DNA from: Rhizobium leguminosarum
GTDB taxonomy: Bacteria; Pseudomonadota; Alphaproteobacteria; Rhizobiales; Rhizobiaceae
Length of the DNA stretch: 64,000 bases
Assembly (NCBI RefSeq): GCF_017876795.1
Contig: NZ_JAGIOR010000001.1
Coordinates: 2,010,501 to 2,074,500, forward strand
Direction: 5' to 3'
Shown here one piece after another: positions 25,584-35,742 of this stretch. Both the position numbers and the translations under genes were made by a program. Within the stretch, counting starts at the first letter, position 1. Each line of letters begins with the position of its first letter. The notes under the pieces are model-generated. The model worked only from the letters and a program-made list of their open reading frames with translations, had not been told where the DNA came from and ran no database searches.

Positions 25584-26237
25584 CTAACTTCTGACAGACG
25601 GGATGTCAGCTTCGCCCATCGCGACGCGAGGGTCTCTCGCCCCCGACGGTGCAACGGCCCGCAACGCGGTCCTGACGATCGCATCGCCGAACTCCTCCGA
25701 GACCGGGCGATGGCCGACCAGCAGCCGGAAGAAGACCGGTCCGTAGATCATGTCGAGCAGCGCCTCCATATCAAGCGGCGGAACGATCTCTCCCCGAGCC
25801 AGAGCCTCCTCCAGGATGACACGACCCGCGTTGCGGCTCGACAGGATCACCTGATTGCGGAAGGCCTTGGTGAATTCGCTTTCCGGGTCGGCGGCCGCGA
25901 GTGCCATGGTGATCTGCCGCCCGCGCGTGCTCGCAAAGGCAGTCACCAGTCCGCTCATCTGCGCGCCGAGAGCCGCCTGCGCCGTGCCCCCTCCGACCTC
26001 CGCTTCCGGTAGCCGGTTGACCAGAAGGGCGGCCATCGCCAGTTCCTGCGCGTTGGCCCAGGAGCGGTAGATCGTCGGCTTGCCGACACCGGACCGCGCC
26101 GCCACGGCTTCGATCGTCATGCGGCCAAAACCTTCGGCCATCAGGATTTCATGGGCGGCCTCCAAGGCACGCCTCTGCGCGGCAGCGCTTGGCGGCCGCC
26201 CTCGTTTCTTCGGTGTTGCGTTACTCTCTTGACTCAT
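25584..26237 (-). CDS. TetR-family transcriptional regulator
   Basis: 217 residues. After a basic stretch (KKRGRPPSAAAQRRALEAAH) comes the TetR helix-turn-helix (RMTIEAVAARSGVGKPTIYR), then the all-helical ligand-binding domain with the C-terminal TetR_C wording ALLDMIYGPVFFRLLVGHRP. The ATG at 26237 is chosen because no residue upstream fits the family; a TTG at 26276 is possible. It faces away from the VOC gene across a 51-base gap that holds a palindromic sequence. It very likely represses itself and the VOC/SnoaL pair in response to a small molecule. Confidence 0.88.
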   Translation of the reverse strand: MSQESNATPKKRGRPPSAAAQRRALEAAHEILMAEGFGRMTIEAVAARSGVGKPTIYRSWANAQELAMAALLVNRLPEAEVGGGTAQAALGAQMSGLVTAFASTRGRQITMALAAADPESEFTKAFRNQVILSSRNAGRVILEEALARGEIVPPLDMEALLDMIYGPVFFRLLVGHRPVSEEFGDAIVRTALRAVAPSGARDPRVAMGEADIPSVRS

Positions 26238-26239
26238 AT

Positions 26240-26265
26240 CTTTACGATACGTAACGTTAATTCCG
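26240..26265. promoter_or_regulatory. candidate TetR operator
   Basis: The 51-base gap between the divergent TetR and VOC starts contains ATACGTAACGTTAAT (from about 26247), with overlapping dyads TACGTA and TAACGTTA. Position between the regulator and its likely target suggests the operator. Confidence 0.4.
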
Positions 26266-26288
26266 GACCCAGTCAAGGAGGATCATCC

Positions 26289-26738
26289 ATGCCGAGTTTT
26301 GCCCGAAAAGTGAGCACCTACTTCATCGTCAAGGATGCGGCACGGGCCATCGACTTCTACAAGGAGGCTTTCGGCGCGACGGAAGTCTTCCGCATGACCG
26401 ATCCTTCGGACGGGCGGATCGGCCATGCCGAGCTGCGTTTCGGAGAGACGCTGATGATGTTGGCAGACGAGTATCCGGACTTCGGCGCCCTGTCTCCCGA
26501 TACCGTCGGAGGCTCTCCGGTAACCTTCCACATGGACGCGGTCTCGACCGACGCAGCACTGGCGCAGGCGCTGTCGGCCGGGGCGACGATGTTGCGCCCG
26601 GCGACCGACCAGAGTTTTGGCGAGCGGGTGGCGCAGGTGCTTGATCCCTTCGGTCATCGCTGGATGCTGTCGCAAACCATCGAGCAGGTCACGCCTGAGG
26701 AGATGCAGCGCCGCTGGAACGAGGACATGTCGGCGTGA
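26289..26738 (+). CDS. VOC-family protein (PhnB/glyoxalase-like)
   Basis: 149 residues forming one VOC module: TYFIVKDAARAIDFYKEAFG at the N terminus, GRIGHAELRFGETLMMLADE, and VLDPFGHRWMLS near the C terminus. Such proteins bind or modify small toxic molecules, including glyoxals and antibiotics. The ATG at 26289 follows AAGGAGG. The stop overlaps the start of the next gene (GTGA), so the two are coupled. The TetR neighbour suggests induction by the substrate. Confidence 0.85.
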   Translation: MPSFARKVSTYFIVKDAARAIDFYKEAFGATEVFRMTDPSDGRIGHAELRFGETLMMLADEYPDFGALSPDTVGGSPVTFHMDAVSTDAALAQALSAGATMLRPATDQSFGERVAQVLDPFGHRWMLSQTIEQVTPEEMQRRWNEDMSA

Positions 26739-27118
26739 GTGCCGCAGCCCTTGAAGCGCTCGAGGAGGCTGAGCGCGCCTTCAACGCGGCGATGGTTTCC
26801 AACGATCCCACCCAGATCGCCGCCTGCATCACGAAGGACTGGGTGCTGGTGACGCCTGAGCGTGGCCCAATCCCTGCACAGGCTATTCTTTCGGCGATCG
26901 GATCCGGTGTCCTGAGCCATGACACGATGACCAAGACGACGCATCACGTCCATCTGCTCGGCAATGTCGCCACGGTTACCGGTCGCGGGCAGAACACGGG
27001 CATGTTCCGTGGCGAACCGATATCAGCCGACGAATGGATCACTGACGTCTATCACCGGGAGGGCAACAGGTGGCGGTGCGTACTGACCCACCTCTCCCCT
27101 GCCAGGAGTGGTGCCTAG
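26735..27118 (+). CDS. SnoaL/DUF4440-like NTF2-fold protein
   Basis: 127 residues with the NTF2-like pattern: an N-terminal helix EALEEAERAFNAAMVSNDPT, strands ITKDWVLVTPERG and VATVTGRGQNTGMFRGEPIS, and DVYHREGNRWRCVLTHLSP at the end. It starts with GTG at 26735 and overlaps the VOC stop by four bases. These folds are isomerases, cyclases or binding proteins. Its role here is unknown but it is presumably in the same detoxification unit. Confidence 0.75.
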   Translation: MSAAALEALEEAERAFNAAMVSNDPTQIAACITKDWVLVTPERGPIPAQAILSAIGSGVLSHDTMTKTTHHVHLLGNVATVTGRGQNTGMFRGEPISADEWITDVYHREGNRWRCVLTHLSPARSGA

Positions 27119-27244
27119 CGTCCTTGCGGCGGATGCCGCCGTCTGTCTCACTGATCCACGAAGAGGTCATGCGCGACGCCCGCAGCCCCTTCTGAGAGCC
27201 ACGTAATCCGGTCGGCGCACCCTTCGTCAACCCGGAGAATGCAT

Positions 27245-27280
27245 ATAAAAACTCCGCCGGCCTTGCGGGCGGCGGAGTTT
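27245..27280 (-). terminator. rho-independent terminator of xylFHG
   Basis: On the minus strand the 8-bp stem ACTCCGCC/GGCGGAGT is extended by A-T pairs and followed by TTTTATATG. It lies about 30 bases after the xylG stop. Confidence 0.85.
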
Positions 27281-27309
27281 GATGTTGCGGGCCGGTTGCC
27301 TGACGGCGG

Positions 27310-28092
<783 letters not shown>

Positions 28093-28106
28093 GTTTAGGG
28101 CTCCTC

Positions 28107-29420
28107 TCACTTGGCACGAGAGCGATAGACGGTGTCGAGCCAGACCGCCACGACGAGGACGGTGCCGACGACGACGCTCTGCAGCGGTGTGTCGACATGC
28201 GCGAGAACCATGCCGGATTGCAGCGATTGCATGACGAGCGCGCCGAGCATGGCGCCGGCAATCGTGCCGGTGCCGCCTGCCAGCGACGTCCCGCCGATAA
28301 CGGCGGCGGCGATGGTGTAGAGCTCGTCGAGCGTGCCCTGCGAGTTGGTTGCGGCGTTGAGGCGGGCGGTGGAAATCGCCGCCGCAATGGCCGCCAGAAT
28401 GCCCATCAGCGCGAAGATGCGCACGGTGACCCAGCGGGTCTTGATACCGGCGAGCTCTGCCGCCTCAGGGTTGCCACCGATTGCGAAGACATAGCGGCCG
28501 AAGCGCAGCCGTGTGGCGATGAAGGTCATGATGATGCCGACGACGATGGCGATCAGCACCGGCACGGCGATGCCGTAGGGAATATCCAGGCCGGTCTCGG
28601 GCCAGGGGATATTGTTGGTCTCGGCATATTTCTTGGCGATGTTGATCGGCCAGTAATAGCTGTTGGCGATAGAGACCGCACCGAGGATCAGCACGCAGCT
28701 GAGGGTGGCGAGGAAATACTCGGCCCAGATCGGTCGGCGCGGAAAGCCGAAGCGGCGGCGCTGCCGGCGCGAGCCGATAATGCTGGCGACGACGAAGAGG
28801 CAGGCGGCGATGCCGACGATCCAGCTCCAGGTGGCGCCGATCGAGCCCTCTGCGCCACCGCCCATGATGCGGAAAGTCTGGTCCATCGGCGCAACCGTCT
28901 GGCCGCTGGTCACAAGCCAGGTCGCGCCGCGCCAGACGAGCAGGCCGCCGAGCGTGACGATGAAGGAGGGCACGTTCAGGAAGGCGATGATGATGCCCTG
29001 AAAGGCGCCGATCAGGCAGCCGGCCAACACGCCGACCAGCAGTGTGATCGCCCAGGTGAAGGGGCTGTCGAAGCCGATATATTCCGGCAGGATCTTGGCC
29101 TGGGTCACGCCCATGATCATGCCGCAGAGGCCGAGCACGGAACCAACCGAAAGGTCGATGTTGCGGGTGACGATGATCAGCACCATGCCGGTGGTCATGA
29201 CGGCGATGTCGGTCGTCTGGACCGAGAGGTTCCAGAGATTGCGCGGGGTCAGGAAAAGGCCGCCGGTGATGATGTGGAAGCCGATCCAGATGATAACAAG
29301 CGCGCCGATCATGCCGAGCAGGCGCGTGTCGATCTCGGTCGCCCGGAAGAAGCGGGTCAGCGGACTGGCTTCCGCCGTTCGCGGTCCGCTTGATGTCGTT
29401 GATTTTACCATTTCGGCCAT
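28107..29420 (-). CDS. xylH: D-xylose ABC transporter permease
   Basis: 437 residues, long for this family as is typical of XylH, with about ten or more hydrophobic segments. Signatures are [18 protein letters not shown] (near residues 80-97), [20 protein letters not shown] and [18 protein letters not shown] cytoplasmic, Arg-rich loop [14 protein letters not shown] (about 217-230) extends the chain. It is the inner-membrane channel, encoded between the binding protein and the ATPase. Confidence 0.88.
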   Translation of the reverse strand: MAEMVKSTTSSGPRTAEASPLTRFFRATEIDTRLLGMIGALVIIWIGFHIITGGLFLTPRNLWNLSVQTTDIAVMTTGMVLIIVTRNIDLSVGSVLGLCGMIMGVTQAKILPEYIGFDSPFTWAITLLVGVLAGCLIGAFQGIIIAFLNVPSFIVTLGGLLVWRGATWLVTSGQTVAPMDQTFRIMGGGAEGSIGATWSWIVGIAACLFVVASIIGSRRQRRRFGFPRRPIWAEYFLATLSCVLILGAVSIANSYYWPINIAKKYAETNNIPWPETGLDIPYGIAVPVLIAIVVGIIMTFIATRLRFGRYVFAIGGNPEAAELAGIKTRWVTVRIFALMGILAAIAAAISTARLNAATNSQGTLDELYTIAAAVIGGTSLAGGTGTIAGAMLGALVMQSLQSGMVLAHVDTPLQSVVVGTVLVVAVWLDTVYRSRAK

Positions 29421-29625
29421 GGGTTTGCCGTTCCCCCATTATGTTTGGACGGCTGCGCCGGCGTGCTAGAGGCTGCCAACGGCGTCATCGTCTGTTCTTC
29501 AACTGACCATCGCGATGCTTCCGGAAACCGTGGCGTGGCGTCGCGACACCCTTCCGGCAGGGAATGAAAGTCCGCGATGGTGCGGCGAGCGGAGAAAACT
29601 TCGTGGTTGGAGGTCTCATCCGCAT

Positions 29626-29660
29626 CCGGCGCCGCAACGGTGTCTCCGCTGCGGCGCCGG
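29626..29660 (-). promoter_or_regulatory. intercistronic stem-loop between xylF and xylH
   Basis: CCGGCGCCGCA (29626-29636) pairs perfectly with TGCGGCGCCGG (29650-29660), 20 bases after the xylF stop. There is no T-run. In transport operons such hairpins stabilise the upstream message or stop part of the transcription, giving more binding protein than membrane parts. The rest of the 259-base gap shows no gene. Confidence 0.6.
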
Positions 29661-29679
29661 CATTTCGTTCGAAGCTTGC

Positions 29680-30720
29680 TTACTTGCAGGCAGCGACAGC
29701 GCCGGCCTTGACGCCCTGGCAGGCTTCAGCCTTGGAAATCCAGCCGGCGTCGATGACGACGTTGAGGTTTTCCTTGGTGATTGCCTGCGGCTTCAGGAAG
29801 ACAGACTGCATTTCGACGCCCTTCGGGCCGCCCTTGAAGGTCTGGGCGCCGTCGATCTTGCTCATGTCCTTGCCGCCGGCGAGGTCGAGAGCGATTTCGG
29901 CAGCGCGGGTGCCGAGTTCGCGGCTGTCCTTCCAGACGGAAACCGTCTGCGTGCCGAGAGCGATGCGGTTCAGTGCCGCCTTGTCGCCGTCCTGGCCGGA
30001 AACCGGAACGGAACCGGCAAGGCCCTGGGCGTCGAGGGCTGCGATCGCGCCGCCGGCCGTGCCGTCGTTCGAAGCAACAACGGCGTCAACCTTGTTGTTG
30101 TTGGCGGTCAGGAACTGCTCCATGTTGCGCTGAGCGTTCTCCGGCAGCCAGCCGTCCGTATAGGCTTCGCCGACATTCTTGATCTTGCCGGCGTCGATCG
30201 CGGCCTTCAGCACTTCCTGCTGGCCCGAAAACAAGAAGTCGGCGTTCGGGTCGGAAGACGAGCCCTTGATGAAGACGTAATTGCCTTCCGGCTTGGCCTT
30301 GAAGACGCCTTCAGCCTGCAAGCGGCCGACTTCCTTGTTGTCGAAGGTGATGTAGAAGGCAGCCGGGTTTTCGATCAGGCGGTCGTAGCCAACAACCGGG
30401 ATACCTTCAGCAGCGGCCTTTTCGATCGCCGGGCCGATGGCGTCGGAATCCTGGGCGAGAATGATCAGCGCGTTGGCGCCCTGCGAAATAAGCGATTCGA
30501 CGTCGGTCAGCTGCTTTGCGGCTGAAGACTGCGCGTCAGCGGAAATGTACTTGGCGCCCTTGGCTTCGAGAGCCTTCTTGATGGCGGCTTCGTCGGTCTT
30601 CCAGCGCTCTTCCTGGAAATTCGACCAGGAAACGCCGACGACGAGATCGGCAGCCATGGCAACGGTATGCACGGAAACAAGAATGGCCGCCCCGGCCATC
30701 AGCTTCAAAATAGACTTCAT
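29680..30720 (-). CDS. xylF: D-xylose-binding periplasmic protein
   Basis: 346 residues with a signal peptide ([20 protein letters not shown], cleavage after MAA). The mature chain reads [20 protein letters not shown], matching XylF, followed by [29 protein letters not shown] and [16 protein letters not shown]. It captures D-xylose in the periplasm for XylHG. It is the first gene of the operon and diverges from a ROK-family regulator. The fit with XylF is good but other aldose ligands cannot be excluded. Confidence 0.87.
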   Translation of the reverse strand: MKSILKLMAGAAILVSVHTVAMAADLVVGVSWSNFQEERWKTDEAAIKKALEAKGAKYISADAQSSAAKQLTDVESLISQGANALIILAQDSDAIGPAIEKAAAEGIPVVGYDRLIENPAAFYITFDNKEVGRLQAEGVFKAKPEGNYVFIKGSSSDPNADFLFSGQQEVLKAAIDAGKIKNVGEAYTDGWLPENAQRNMEQFLTANNNKVDAVVASNDGTAGGAIAALDAQGLAGSVPVSGQDGDKAALNRIALGTQTVSVWKDSRELGTRAAEIALDLAGGKDMSKIDGAQTFKGGPKGVEMQSVFLKPQAITKENLNVVIDAGWISKAEACQGVKAGAVAACK

Positions 30721-30805
30721 AATATCCTCCCGAGTGAGTTGCGACCGGCCCAGCCCATGCTTCCTCCGGCCACCGCGAAAAGCTGTCCAGAAATATTCGG
30801 ATTAT

Positions 30806-30824
30806 TTTCTCGACAGTCGAGAAA
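30806..30824. promoter_or_regulatory. perfect 19-bp palindromic operator upstream of xylF
   Basis: TTTCTCGAC-A-GTCGAGAAA is an exact 9-1-9 palindrome, 86-104 bases before the xylF ATG and 124 bases before the divergent ROK gene. AT-rich arms around a GTCGA core fit ROK-type repressors (Mlc/NagC/XylR). It is most likely the XylR operator controlling both units. Confidence 0.7.
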
Positions 30825-30947
30825 TTTAGTGTCAGAGATTTTTTCAACTGTCAACACTGCACTGCCGGCTTAATTTCCCTTGCGGAACGGCGGCTGGAGA
30901 TGCAGTGAGAACCGAGGGCGGAGCAAGCAGGGGAGAGGGCGGCATTC

Positions 30948-32171
30948 ATGCTGACCAAGTCGAGCACGGAGCTGGTCCGGCAGAGAAACAGCGTGCTCGT
31001 GCTGTCCGTGCTGCGCCGCCACGGCGCGCTCGCGCATACGGAAATATCCGATTCCACCGGCCTTTCCTCGGCCACTATCTCGGCGATCACAGCCGATCTG
31101 GAACGCGCCCAGATCATCGAAAAATCCGAGCAGCAGGCGGCCAGCGGCCGCGGCCGGCCGCGTGTGCTTTTGCGCCAGCGGCGCGATTGCGGCTATCTCA
31201 TCGTCGTCATCATCTCTTCGGATGCGGTGCAATATTCGCTTGTGGATTATGCGGGCAAGCTGATCGATCGTTTCAGCGAGGAACGCTCGCATGATCCCTC
31301 GGGTGCGGCCCGCTTCGTCCAGGCGGTGCGCGCCGGGCTTTCGCGCATTCTCGATCGTTCCAGGATCACCCAGGAAAAAGTGCTGTTGATCTCGATCAGC
31401 AGCAAGGGGTTGGTCAATTCCACCGAGCCGGTTCTCGTCTGGTCGCCGATCTTCGGCAGCGAGCAGATCGATTTCGAATCAGCACTGCGGCCGGAATGGC
31501 AGGCGAAGGTGATCCTCGACAACGAGACGCTGCTGGTTGCCGCCGCCCTTGGCGCGCGCGCGGAGATCGTCAAGGGCGCCGACTTCCGCTCGCTTGCCGC
31601 CCTTTCGCTCGGCCACAGCGTCGGCCTCGGTATCGTCCGGCGCGGCAACCAGACAGGCCAGGAGATCTCGGCGCCCAATTTCGGGCACATGCTGCACATG
31701 GCGGGTGGCGGCCTCTGCCGCTGCGGCACGCGCGGCTGCATCGAAGCCTATGCCGGCTTCTACGCCATCCTGCGCAGCGCCTTCGAAGTCCCGCTCGATA
31801 CGATCCCCGCAAAATTCGTGCCCGTCGCCGAACTCGACAAGATCGCCGCCAAAGCCCGCCAAGGCCACCGCATCCCCGCCTTCGCCTTCCGCCAGGCAGG
31901 CCTGGCGCTTGGCAACGGTCTGTCGCGCATGCTCAGCCTCACCGAACGCATGCCCATCGCCATCACCGGCCCCGGCACCCGCTATTACGACCTTCTGCGC
32001 CAAGGGATCGAAGAGGGGCTCGGCCAGTCGCACATCGTGCGCATGGAAGGCATGCCGGAAATCCGGGTGGTCGCCGACGAACAGATCCTCGTCTTCGAGG
32101 GCCATCTCAACCGGGCACTGTCGGTGATCGACCAGGATATTGTTGTCTCGGGGGGGCAGGGCGGAGACTAG
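30948..32171 (+). CDS. xylR: ROK-family repressor of the xylose operon
   Basis: 407 residues. The N-terminal winged helix (about residues 12-65: SVLRRHGALAHTEISDSTGL, SSATISAITADLERAQII) is followed by a ROK domain whose zinc site is in GGLCRCGTRGCIEAYAG (about residues 252-268). The usual kinase ATP site is degenerate, as expected of regulators. It is divergent from xylF with a perfect palindrome in between, so it is most likely a repressor released by xylose. Confidence 0.85.
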   Translation: MLTKSSTELVRQRNSVLVLSVLRRHGALAHTEISDSTGLSSATISAITADLERAQIIEKSEQQAASGRGRPRVLLRQRRDCGYLIVVIISSDAVQYSLVDYAGKLIDRFSEERSHDPSGAARFVQAVRAGLSRILDRSRITQEKVLLISISSKGLVNSTEPVLVWSPIFGSEQIDFESALRPEWQAKVILDNETLLVAAALGARAEIVKGADFRSLAALSLGHSVGLGIVRRGNQTGQEISAPNFGHMLHMAGGGLCRCGTRGCIEAYAGFYAILRSAFEVPLDTIPAKFVPVAELDKIAAKARQGHRIPAFAFRQAGLALGNGLSRMLSLTERMPIAITGPGTRYYDLLRQGIEEGLGQSHIVRMEGMPEIRVVADEQILVFEGHLNRALSVIDQDIVVSGGQGGD

Positions 32172-32352
32172 GGAGAGATCCTGCTGGCGCTTCGGCTGCG
32201 GCCGTGGATTTCAGGCTCAAGGCCGGGAATGACGGCGGTTGAGGGGGGCGACCGGCAGAAGGCGCGGACACGGCAGGAGCGCCACTGCATTATTCGTATC
32301 TGGCCATCCATCGCTGTTCCGCTGCGGAGGTCACCCACCCTCCGTCGTCCTC

Positions 32353-32363
32353 GGGCTTGACCC
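32353..32363. repeat. 11-bp target-site duplication, left of IS copy 1
   Basis: GGGCTTGACCC, repeated exactly at 33697-33707 on the other side of the element. Confidence 0.85.
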
Positions 32364-33696
32364 CATAGGCGCTAACTTAGTCTTGACGGTGATGATCGCG
32401 GGTGATTCACCTTGGTCATGAGCGATTCGTTACAAGCAGTGGATTGGGACGACCTAGTGGAACGGCTAGGCTCGGCGGAAGAGCTGGAGGCGAGCGCACG
32501 CGAGGCCGGGGCGCTGCTTCGCAAACGGCAGGTGGGCGGCGCGGCCGACCTGCTGCGATTGTGTTTCGCCTATGTGCTTGGTGGTTTTTCGCTTCGAACC
32601 TTGGCGGCCTGGGCCGATCAGCGGGGGCTCGCGTCGATGTCCGACGTGGCTATGCTTAAGCGTCTGAAGGCCAGCGCCGATTGGGTGGGCTATCTGGTTT
32701 CGGAGTTGCTTGCCGAGCGCTGCCCCGAAGCCTTCGCCGGTATGCGTAGTGACCTGCGGCTGATGGCGGTTGACGCCACGGTCGTTGCACCGCCTGGGCC
32801 TAAGCGGGCCTACTGGATGGTGCATACGGTGTTCGACCTTTCACGGCTGAAGCTCTGTTCGGTTGAAGTCACCGATCGTCGTGAAGCCGAACGGCTGTCG
32901 CGCGGCGTCAAGGCCGGCGAGCTTCGGATCGCCGACCGTGCCCATGCCAAGGCGACCGATCTGGCTACAGTGGTCAAGGCTGGGGCTGATTTTCTGGTCC
33001 GCGCCCCTTCCAGCTATCCGCGCTTGCTGGATGGCGACGGCCACCTGCTGGATCGCTTGGCGCTCTGCCGCGAAGCGGGCGACAAGGGTGTGCTTGATCG
33101 GTCCGTGAGGATCCAGGACGGCAAGTCCAAGATCGAGGTGGCGGCACGGGTGGTGATCTTACCTTTACCGCCTGAGGCCGCCGCAAAAGCCAGGCGAGCG
33201 GCACGCCGGTTGGCGGCCAAGGCGCGATACAAGCCTAGCGATGCCGGCATCGAGATGGCCGGCTACCTGGTGCTGCTGACTTCGCTCGCAGCCGACGACT
33301 GGCCGCCGGAGCGGCTCGCCTCGACCTATCGGCTGCGATGGCAGATCGAACTGGCCTTCAAACGCATGAAGTCGTTGATCGGTTTGGAAAGCCTGCGCGC
33401 CAAGGACGCTGACCTGGCCCGCTTGTGGATCAACATCGCCTTGCTCGCCGCGCTGCTGGCCGAAGACGACCTGCCGGCCCTCGATCCCGAGGCGCCGGAC
33501 TCTCTCCCCCTGGCGGCTTGAACCGATCCACATTGCCGATCTGGCGTCTTGTTGCCATCGCCATTACCAACATCTCTATCGCCGTCTTGCACGCGACCGT
33601 CAGGCCGATCGCCATCGGCCAGCTGCTTCATCGGCTGCGCGAGCCACCGCGAAGACGACGCGCCATCGCACATCGACAGCTAAGTTAGCGCCTATG
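32364..33696 (+). mobile_element. IS4-family insertion sequence, copy 1 (1333 bp)
   Basis: Bounded by perfect 17-bp inverted repeats (CATAGGCGCTAACTTAG at the left, its complement at the right end 33680-33696) and by an 11-bp target duplication, a size usual for IS4-type elements. It contains one transposase gene. An identical-length copy in the opposite direction lies at 33963-35295 and encodes an identical protein, so both insertions are recent. Confidence 0.9.
32418..33521 (+). CDS. IS4-family DDE transposase, copy 1
   Basis: 367 residues. DDE residues lie in LMAVDATVV (first D), ELRIADRAHAK (second D) and the IS4 signature YRLRWQIELAFKRMK (Y-x2-R-x3-E-x6-K). The frame is complete. The ATG at 32418 is preceded in frame by a TTG at 32412. 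It catalyses cut-and-paste movement of the surrounding 1333-bp element. Confidence 0.92.
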   Translation: MSDSLQAVDWDDLVERLGSAEELEASAREAGALLRKRQVGGAADLLRLCFAYVLGGFSLRTLAAWADQRGLASMSDVAMLKRLKASADWVGYLVSELLAERCPEAFAGMRSDLRLMAVDATVVAPPGPKRAYWMVHTVFDLSRLKLCSVEVTDRREAERLSRGVKAGELRIADRAHAKATDLATVVKAGADFLVRAPSSYPRLLDGDGHLLDRLALCREAGDKGVLDRSVRIQDGKSKIEVAARVVILPLPPEAAAKARRAARRLAAKARYKPSDAGIEMAGYLVLLTSLAADDWPPERLASTYRLRWQIELAFKRMKSLIGLESLRAKDADLARLWINIALLAALLAEDDLPALDPEAPDSLPLAA

Positions 33697-33962
33697 GGGC
33701 TTGACCCGAGGATCCATGCCGCGGCCGCTCAGGCGCGCCGTCTGCCTTCCCGTCTCCCTAAGGGAGAAGAGGGATCGCGTCGCGGCCCGACTCCGGTGGT
33801 TGCCGGTAGCGGAAATTCGTCGACGGCGCGCGGTGCCTGTTATAGCGCCCGCCCCCTGAACATCCCCTACAGCGCAACCCACCCTCCGTCATCCCAGGCC
33901 TCGAGCCTGGGATCCATGCCACGACTGCCGGTGGATGCTGCGTGGATCCTCGGGTCAAGCCC
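33697..33962. repeat. 266-bp spacer between the two IS copies, made of intergenic repeats
   Basis: It begins with the right target duplication of copy 1 (33697-33707) and ends with the left one of copy 2 (GGGTCAAGCCC, 33952-33962). It contains a 35-bp repeat (33886-33920, with palindrome CCCAGGCCTCGAGCCTGGG) that recurs exactly at 35542-35576. There is no gene; the IS pair carries no cargo. Confidence 0.8.
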
Positions 33963-35295
33963 CATAGGCGCTAACTTAGCTGTCGATGTGCGATGGCGCG
34001 TCGTCTTCGCGGTGGCTCGCGCAGCCGATGAAGCAGCTGGCCGATGGCGATCGGCCTGACGGTCGCGTGCAAGACGGCGATAGAGATGTTGGTAATGGCG
34101 ATGGCAACAAGACGCCAGATCGGCAATGTGGATCGGTTCAAGCCGCCAGGGGGAGAGAGTCCGGCGCCTCGGGATCGAGGGCCGGCAGGTCGTCTTCGGC
34201 CAGCAGCGCGGCGAGCAAGGCGATGTTGATCCACAAGCGGGCCAGGTCAGCGTCCTTGGCGCGCAGGCTTTCCAAACCGATCAACGACTTCATGCGTTTG
34301 AAGGCCAGTTCGATCTGCCATCGCAGCCGATAGGTCGAGGCGAGCCGCTCCGGCGGCCAGTCGTCGGCTGCGAGCGAAGTCAGCAGCACCAGGTAGCCGG
34401 CCATCTCGATGCCGGCATCGCTAGGCTTGTATCGCGCCTTGGCCGCCAACCGGCGTGCCGCTCGCCTGGCTTTTGCGGCGGCCTCAGGCGGTAAAGGTAA
34501 GATCACCACCCGTGCCGCCACCTCGATCTTGGACTTGCCGTCCTGGATCCTCACGGACCGATCAAGCACACCCTTGTCGCCCGCTTCGCGGCAGAGCGCC
34601 AAGCGATCCAGCAGGTGGCCGTCGCCATCCAGCAAGCGCGGATAGCTGGAAGGGGCGCGGACCAGAAAATCAGCCCCAGCCTTGACCACTGTAGCCAGAT
34701 CGGTCGCCTTGGCATGGGCACGGTCGGCGATCCGAAGCTCGCCGGCCTTGACGCCGCGCGACAGCCGTTCGGCTTCACGACGATCGGTGACTTCAACCGA
34801 ACAGAGCTTCAGCCGTGAAAGGTCGAACACCGTATGCACCATCCAGTAGGCCCGCTTAGGCCCAGGCGGTGCAACGACCGTGGCGTCAACCGCCATCAGC
34901 CGCAGGTCACTACGCATACCGGCGAAGGCTTCGGGGCAGCGCTCGGCAAGCAACTCCGAAACCAGATAGCCCACCCAATCGGCGCTGGCCTTCAGACGCT
35001 TAAGCATAGCCACGTCGGACATCGACGCGAGCCCCCGCTGATCGGCCCAGGCCGCCAAGGTTCGAAGCGAAAAACCACCAAGCACATAGGCGAAACACAA
35101 TCGCAGCAGGTCGGCCGCGCCGCCCACCTGCCGTTTGCGAAGCAGCGCCCCGGCCTCGCGTGCGCTCGCCTCCAGCTCTTCCGCCGAGCCTAGCCGTTCC
35201 ACTAGGTCGTCCCAATCCACTGCTTGTAACGAATCGCTCATGACCAAGGTGAATCACCCGCGATCATCACCGTCAAGACTAAGTTAGCGCCTATG
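33963..35295 (-). mobile_element. IS4-family insertion sequence, copy 2 (1333 bp, inverted)
   Basis: Same inverted repeats and length as copy 1 but opposite orientation. It is flanked by GGGTCAAGCCC at 33952-33962 and 35296-35306, which is the reverse complement of the target duplication of copy 1. Both insertions therefore entered the same target sequence in the same relative direction. Confidence 0.9.
34138..35241 (-). CDS. IS4-family DDE transposase, copy 2
   Basis: 367 residues, residue-for-residue identical to copy 1, complete, with the same DDE and YREK signatures. The ATG is at 35241. Confidence 0.92.
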   Translation of the reverse strand: MSDSLQAVDWDDLVERLGSAEELEASAREAGALLRKRQVGGAADLLRLCFAYVLGGFSLRTLAAWADQRGLASMSDVAMLKRLKASADWVGYLVSELLAERCPEAFAGMRSDLRLMAVDATVVAPPGPKRAYWMVHTVFDLSRLKLCSVEVTDRREAERLSRGVKAGELRIADRAHAKATDLATVVKAGADFLVRAPSSYPRLLDGDGHLLDRLALCREAGDKGVLDRSVRIQDGKSKIEVAARVVILPLPPEAAAKARRAARRLAAKARYKPSDAGIEMAGYLVLLTSLAADDWPPERLASTYRLRWQIELAFKRMKSLIGLESLRAKDADLARLWINIALLAALLAEDDLPALDPEAPDSLPLAA

Positions 35296-35302
35296 GGGTC
35301 AA

Positions 35303-35485
35303 GCCCGAGGAGGACGGAGGGGGGTGGCTTCTGGAGCAAGACAGCGAGGAATACGGCCGCAAACAAACGCAATACGGCCGGGCAAACACCCGGCCATCTC
35401 ACACCTGTCTCGCAATCGAAAGCCGGCCGTCAGCCAACCCTAATCAGCTTGCTTTCCCTAACCGACTGCACCGCCTTCAACCAGG
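35303..35485 (-). pseudogene. decayed duplicate of the idhA 3' end and terminator
   Basis: This stretch parallels 35613-35793 with clear but imperfect identity, including GGTGGCTTCTGGAGCA, the GGCCGGG...CCCGGCC hairpin (35376-35395) and a coding end reading AVQSVRESKLIRVG with a stop at 35430-35432, against AVQSVKEGKLIKVG in the intact gene. Similarity stops near 35475. It is an old partial duplication of idhA or a relic of a dehydrogenase paralogue. Confidence 0.65.
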
Positions 35486-35541
35486 AGCCGAACGCCTCAT
35501 CCGCCGCGCCGACGGCGAGTTTGGCGCAAACGCACCCTCAT

Positions 35542-35618
35542 CCGTCATCCCAGGCCTCGAGCCTGGGATCCATGCCGGCTGCTGATAAGAGGCCAGCGTG
35601 GATCCTCGGGTCAAGCCC
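35542..35618. repeat. repeat block with an unoccupied IS target
   Basis: Contains the second exact copy of the 35-bp repeat (35542-35576) and GATCCTCGGGTCAAGCCCGA with an intact GGGTCAAGCCC (35608-35618), the same 11-bp site used by both IS copies but empty here. Confidence 0.75.
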
Positions 35619-35679
35619 GAAGAGGACGGGAGGGTGGGGTGGCTTCTGGAGCACGGCAGCGAGGAATACGGCCGCACAC

Positions 35680-35708
35680 AAACGAAAACGGCCGGGCAAT
35701 GCCCGGCC
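35680..35708 (-). terminator. terminator of idhA
   Basis: GGCCGGGC (35690-35697) pairs with GCCCGGCC (35701-35708) around a three-base loop. On the minus strand the stem is followed by GTTTTCGTTTG, a usable T-rich tail. Confidence 0.75.
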
Positions 35709-35742
35709 ATCCCACACATATCACCCGATCGAACGACAGATG

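Noticed and set aside
25198..25584. 128-codon minus-strand gene between the broken xylG and TetR
   Set aside because: No domain, no good ribosome site and an equally long frame on the other strand; left as unassigned.
28197..29393. 398-codon plus-strand frame opposite xylH
   Set aside because: Asp/Gly/Ala-rich shadow of a membrane-protein gene; no homology pattern.
32364..35295. Composite transposon formed by the two IS copies
   Set aside because: The spacer contains only intergenic repeats, and each IS has its own target duplication, so they inserted independently.
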